Shown: positions 60,634-64,000 of the stretch, one piece after another
Layout of the letters: each line of letters opens with the position of its first letter
Numbering within the stretch: position 1 is the first letter of the stretch
NCBI GenBank assembly: GCA_039000515.1
Contig: JBCFYV010000100.1
Coordinates: 24,873,769-24,937,768 of the forward strand
Direction: 5' to 3'
Source of the DNA: Timema cristinae
Lineage: Eukaryota > Arthropoda > Insecta > Phasmatodea > Timematidae
DNA length: 64,000 bases
The notes under the pieces: generated by a model
Told to the model about the DNA's origin: nothing
The model's database searches: none
Seen by the model: only the letters and a program-made list of their open reading frames with translations
Program-made: the position numbers and the translations under genes

Positions 60634-60951
60634 TTAGTGGCAGACAATGGGGGGATGATCCACACGAACCCTCATGACAGTCCTTGGATAGCCGGCCTCA
60701 TGGTCAAGTAGTAAGCCCACCCGGTAGTGGCGCTCTGACAGATCCTGGAGTAGCTCACGCCGGAGTACTACACGCACGGCACTGACGCTCTCGCTCTCCT
60801 TCTTTCTGACGACCCACTGAAGCTGAGACTCGTCCCACATATCAGTCGACCCAGCCAGCCTCCGTCTTCTGTAGCAGACGCGTTTGATATCTCGCCCCGA
60901 ACCAAAAGGGAAGGGGAGGGAAGGGTGAAGACCTCTCTGAGAACAAATAAA
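60634..60951 (-). CDS. Small ORF between pol and LTR, unknown
   Basis: An open frame of about 105 codons lies between pol and the polypurine tract. A methionine sits at 60,838-60,840 (68 residues from there), and the frame is open upstream to a stop near 60,949. It is rich in Arg, with a KRVCYRRRRLAG stretch and the ending DHPPIVCH. I do not recognise it. Some Gypsy elements carry an extra ORF here (env or accessory), but this is too short for env and has no membrane segment or signal peptide. It may be 3' non-coding sequence that happens to be open. Confidence 0.25.
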   Translation of the reverse strand, partial: FICSQRGLHPSLPFPFGSGRDIKRVCYRRRRLAGSTDMWDESQLQWVVRKKESESVSAVRVVLRRELLQDLSERHYRVGLLLDHEAGYPRTVMRVRVDHPPIVCH

Positions 60952-61424
60952 CTACAGTTACAAAAATAATATAAGTGTACAGTCTACAATGCTCTGACAC
61001 GGCTGCTGGCAGGCGCAGTCCATCTAATCCAGTTCATCACGGCACTTGGTGCGCGTCCACATGAGGCTATGCCTCCAAGTAGACACAACAGGAACAAGAG
61101 TGTTCTACAAGGGCAAGCACTGCATCATCTTCCTTTTTCATATAGTACGCGCGCACACACGCGTATGGATTCTTCCAAGTTCCCAGAGTGACACTCAAAC
61201 ATAAGTCACTAACCATTAGATATACATATAGAAGTTCGGGTAGGCCTACCCCTAAGATTTGAATCAATGTCCAATATAACAAATAAGCATAACCTACGAT
61301 AAATCCTAAACTTTACACTATATACCTAAATAACCTATGATAATTCCTAAATTTTACTCCATATACACATAAATAATTCTTAACCAATAACACGTCCTGC
61401 CTTCTTGCACAGGACGTGGACTCA
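60952..61424. other. Gypsy 3' region without clear gene
   Basis: Sequence between pol and the small ORF. A 71-residue minus-strand frame (61,067-61,282) with a hydrophobic start and the ending CSCCVYLEA is present, but it shows no family resemblance. Probably a non-coding 3' region or the remains of a third ORF. Confidence 0.4.
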
Positions 61425-61624
61425 CTACGTCACCGCCTTGAGGTGGCTAACGTGGGCGCGGCGGGTTACAGAAGGGTCAACAATGTCCACTAGTAGGACT
61501 GAGACGGGCGTTAGGAACTTGTCGATGTGCCATGGCCCACTCCATTTGAATGCCAGCTTAGCCGACGTCTTGTCCATCGCCGAGCTCAAGGGGAAACATT
61601 TACAAACTACTTTGTCACCCACAT
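61425..61624 (-). pseudogene. Gypsy integrase C-terminal piece, shifted frame
   Basis: This frame continues pol beyond its stop. It starts with GDKVVCKCFPL and includes KFSGP-like FKWSGPWHIDKFLTPVSV, then RRAHVSHLKAV, the small C-terminal chromatin/DNA-binding module seen after the catalytic core in Gypsy integrases. It overlaps the end of the main pol frame by about 16 bases in another frame, so a small insertion or deletion near 61,625-61,645 has separated it from pol. Natural frameshifting is unlikely this late in pol. Confidence 0.75.
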
Positions 61625-64000
61625 TAAACGGACGGGGACACGTCCCCGATTGTAAGTAGCAGCTACTTTCCTCCTAGACTTTAACAAATTTTTATAGGCG
61701 AGTTCACACTTCTCTTCAAAGGGGCGGTCATGGGCGTCAGATAAGAGCGGGTCAACATCCCACGTAGTTAAGAGGGGGTGGTTTAAATCCCTATTCAAGA
61801 AGACCGAGGCAGGAGTGGCTCCGACTGACTCGTGGTACGCAGAGTTGAACGCGACGTTCAGAAAGTCGAGGTCCTTGTCCCAATGAGAGTGGTCCTGGTG
61901 GTGGAAAATAGTTAGCGCCACATTTAAATTCCTATTAAAACGCTCAACGTGGTTGGGGGAGGGGTAGTATGGGCTGGTGGTCACGTGTTTGACCCCCCAA
62001 GAGAAGCACATGTCTTTGAAAGCCTTCGAACGGAAACAGGGGCCATTGTCACTAACCACAACCTTAGGGGTTCCTAGAACGCCCCACACCCGCCTAGATA
62101 AGGCATTCACAGTCGTAGATGCCTTCATGTTCCTAAGGGGAATTAACACCACAAATTTAGAAAATGCATCCAGCACTACCAAAATAGACGTGTTGCCCTG
62201 GGAGGAACGCGTAAGGGGCCCAACATAGTCAACAAAAACTTTCTCCCAGGGGCGTGTGGCAACGTCAGCAGAATGAAAACCAAATTTCGAGTTTTGTGAG
62301 GGTTTGGCCCTTTGGCAGGCCTCACACTTGCGCACCCATTCCCTTACGTCCTTGGGCAAGTTGGGCCAATAAAACTCTTTGGAAACTTTCTTCTCAGTTT
62401 TGAGCACCCCACAATGCCCACCCAAAACAGAATCGTGGAAGTACTTAAGTAGCATAGGCCTGAGCTTCTCGGGAATATAGTATTTGGGTCTCCCCCTAAT
62501 ATTAGTCACTAAGAGACCCTTGCGCAGGCGATAGTTCCCAACTACTTCCCCAGTTCTAATCCTATCTACGAGCTGTTTACAAAATTCATCCTCGGCCTGA
62601 TGAGCACCAATTGAAATAAAAGATTCTGGGATGGTGTGAATCACGCCTAGCGTTCCCGCCTCCGCTTCATCTCCTACAGGGTCCAGATCCTCTGCCATCC
62701 GCGACAACGCATCAGCTACAACATTCTCTTTACCCGCGACATGATGGGTAGTGAAGTCAAACCTAGAAAGCCTCCAGATCCAGCGGCCTATTTTACCCAA
62801 CTGTTTGGGGTGGTTCCATAGCCAGGTCAGCGCCATGTTGTCTGTATACAGGTCAAACTTTCTAAGCTCTAGGTAGTCTGAGAACTTTTCTACTGCGAAA
62901 ACACAACCTAAGCATTCCTTTTCGTACGTACTGTATTTTTTCTCAGCAGCATTTAAGGTCTTGCTGGCGAACGCTACCGGCCTACATCCATCAGGGGTTC
63001 GCTGCGAAAGCACCGCGCCGAGGGCAATTGACGACGCATCAACATGTAAAATAAAAGGGAGGGAGAAGTCGGGCATGCGCAATACCGCCGGAGAGACAAG
63101 GTGCCGTTTGAGGGCGAGAAAAGCATCATTTTGTTCCCGACCCCACGCAAATACAGCTCCCTTTTTCTTAAGGCTGTTTAGCGGGTAAGCTAACTCAGAG
63201 AAGGAGGGGATAAACCTGGCGTAATAAGCGCACATCCCCAAAAACCTAGAAGTTCCCTTTAAATTCTTCGGGGTAGGGAAGTCAAGAATAGGCTTGACTC
63301 GCTCAGGGTCAACGAGCAAATTTCCCCGGGAAATAACATATCCCAGATACGGGACAGACTCCTTAGCCCATGTAACCTTTTCAGGATTAACAGTGAGTCC
63401 AGCAGAGCGCAGACGTTCTAACACAGTTTCTACGTGACGCAAATGGTCCTGAAGTGAATTACTATAAATGCAAATATCATCGAGATAATTGAAAACAAAT
63501 TTAAATTTTAAGTCGGCAAGAATATGATCTAACACTCTACTAAGCGCTTGTCCCCCGCAACTAATGCCTAACGGGACGCGGTTAAATTCATAAACCTGCC
63601 ACGGAGTTACAAAGGCGGTAAATTTCTTGGATGGCTCTGAGAGCGCGCATTGGAGGAAGCTAGCGTTAAGATCAATGAGACTGTAATACCTGGCTTTACC
63701 AAGGTGTTGGAATGCCGACTCTAGGCTAGGCATCGGATAAGGATCGAAAACAAGTTTCTTATTAAGTTTCCTGTAGTCAACAATGAGGCGATGCCCCTTG
63801 CCCTTGCGGGGAATAATGAAAGCGGGGCTGGCATAAGGTGATTTAGACGGGCGAATGACCCCTTTTTTTTCCAAGTCGAAAATCAGATCTCTAAAAATCT
63901 CCATTTTGGGAGGAGCGCATGAGTATGGCCCTGACCGTACGGGGATGTTGTCAAGAGCAACAATGTCGTAAGGGAGAATGTCGCATTTCCCCCACCTATC
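61607..64000 (-). CDS. Gypsy pol: RT, RNase H, integrase (partial)
   Basis: The polyprotein makes cDNA from the element RNA and inserts it in the genome. The frame is open from the window edge to a stop at 61,607 (at least 797 residues). The methionine at 63,904 is internal, because PVRSGPYSCAPPK before it is normal sequence upstream of RT. Counted from that methionine: RT about 1-210, with VDYRKLN (42-48), SLIDLNAS (catalytic Asp 78) and YLDD (140-143); RNase H with Asp 289, Glu 330, Asp 355 and Asp 398; integrase zinc finger H490, H497, C527, C530; integrase core D559, D619, E654 (D to E spacing 35). All catalytic residues are present. The protease and gag lie outside the window. A frameshift near 61,635 cuts off the integrase C terminus, so the copy is probably not fully functional. 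Confidence 0.95.
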   Translation of the reverse strand, partial: DRWGKCDILPYDIVALDNIPVRSGPYSCAPPKMEIFRDLIFDLEKKGVIRPSKSPYASPAFIIPRKGKGHRLIVDYRKLNKKLVFDPYPMPSLESAFQHLGKARYYSLIDLNASFLQCALSEPSKKFTAFVTPWQVYEFNRVPLGISCGGQALSRVLDHILADLKFKFVFNYLDDICIYSNSLQDHLRHVETVLERLRSAGLTVNPEKVTWAKESVPYLGYVISRGNLLVDPERVKPILDFPTPKNLKGTSRFLGMCAYYARFIPSFSELAYPLNSLKKKGAVFAWGREQNDAFLALKRHLVSPAVLRMPDFSLPFILHVDASSIALGAVLSQRTPDGCRPVAFASKTLNAAEKKYSTYEKECLGCVFAVEKFSDYLELRKFDLYTDNMALTWLWNHPKQLGKIGRWIWRLSRFDFTTHHVAGKENVVADALSRMAEDLDPVGDEAEAGTLGVIHTIPESFISIGAHQAEDEFCKQLVDRIRTGEVVGNYRLRKGLLVTNIRGRPKYYIPEKLRPMLLKYFHDSVLGGHCGVLKTEKKVSKEFYWPNLPKDVREWVRKCEACQRAKPSQNSKFGFHSADVATRPWEKVFVDYVGPLTRSSQGNTSILVVLDAFSKFVVLIPLRNMKASTTVNALSRRVWGVLGTPKVVVSDNGPCFRSKAFKDMCFSWGVKHVTTSPYYPSPNHVERFNRNLNVALTIFHHQDHSHWDKDLDFLNVAFNSAYHESVGATPASVFLNRDLNHPLLTTWDVDPLLSDAHDRPFEEKCELAYKNLLKSRRKVAATYNRGRVPVRLMWVTK

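Larger units (their letters stand above)
59346..64000 (-). mobile_element. Gypsy LTR retrotransposon, 5' part outside window
   Basis: The element runs on the minus strand. From right to left in the window are pol (RT, RNase H, integrase), a short region of about 0.9 kb, a purine-rich priming tract and the 3' LTR. The 5' LTR, primer-binding site and gag would lie beyond 64,000. It is inserted in the LINE RT region after ataag (59,341-59,345). The same site is unoccupied in the distorted allele, so the insertion is probably polymorphic and fairly young. The 5-base target duplication can only be confirmed at the other end. Confidence 0.9.

Noticed and set aside
60952..61424. Envelope gene downstream of pol
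   Set aside because: The space is too short and there is no signal peptide, furin-like site or transmembrane segment.
1..64000. Genuine tandem segmental duplication
   Set aside because: The sharp quality difference between copies, the 100-N join and the different transposon interruptions fit unmerged alleles better. It could be reinstated if reads span the gap.

Overview
The window is non-coding, repeat-rich animal DNA. I could support no host gene, rRNA gene, functional tRNA gene or CRISPR array. The best guess for the organism is an insect, probably a stick insect close to Timema. The reasons are several tRNA-derived SINE copies, a Jockey-like LINE, a Gypsy element with a long LTR, and a conceptual translation on the minus strand near 55,500 ([13 protein letters not shown]) that I remember from repeat-derived predicted proteins in Timema annotations. 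That species call is recollection, not a search result.

Layout. A 100-base N gap (40,061-40,160) separates two contigs. The first (1-40,060) is clean only at its ends (about 1-410 and from about 37,700). Between these it is badly distorted: isolated bases are replaced by their neighbours and homopolymer runs are stretched. The second (40,161-64,000) is clean. Positions about 1,415-25,350 of the first contig are the same locus as about 40,175-59,345 of the second, in the same order and orientation. The apparent tandem duplication is therefore most likely two alleles placed side by side, one of them never polished. Nearly all long open frames in 411-37,700 are products of the distortion (rich in Gly, Pro, Phe and Lys) and are not annotated.

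The clean copy, left to right, holds: two families of tRNA-derived SINEs (called A and B here) that share one 3' tail; a 60-bp minisatellite (42,231-42,561); a 35-unit, 74-bp satellite with higher-order structure (46,766-49,395); a roughly 1-kb element with terminal inverted repeats (51,934-52,912); a tail-to-tail A/B SINE pair forming a near-perfect palindrome (55,600-55,694); and a decayed Jockey-like non-LTR retrotransposon (about 56,338-59,345). The LINE is interrupted in its reverse transcriptase region by a minus-strand Gypsy element (59,346 to beyond 64,000), of which the 3' LTR and most of pol are visible.

The two copies differ in what interrupts the same LINE. The distorted copy lacks the Gypsy element, and its LINE reads on through the end of the RT region, but it carries an unidentified insert of about 3.6 kb (19,887-23,515). 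The first contig also holds two foldback MITE copies (37,411-37,642 and 39,448-39,685) and a 24-bp minisatellite that runs straight into the gap.

I found no undescribed functional system. The points most worth a second look are the allelic pair with different insertions, the higher-order satellite, the shared SINE tail and the foldback MITE pair.
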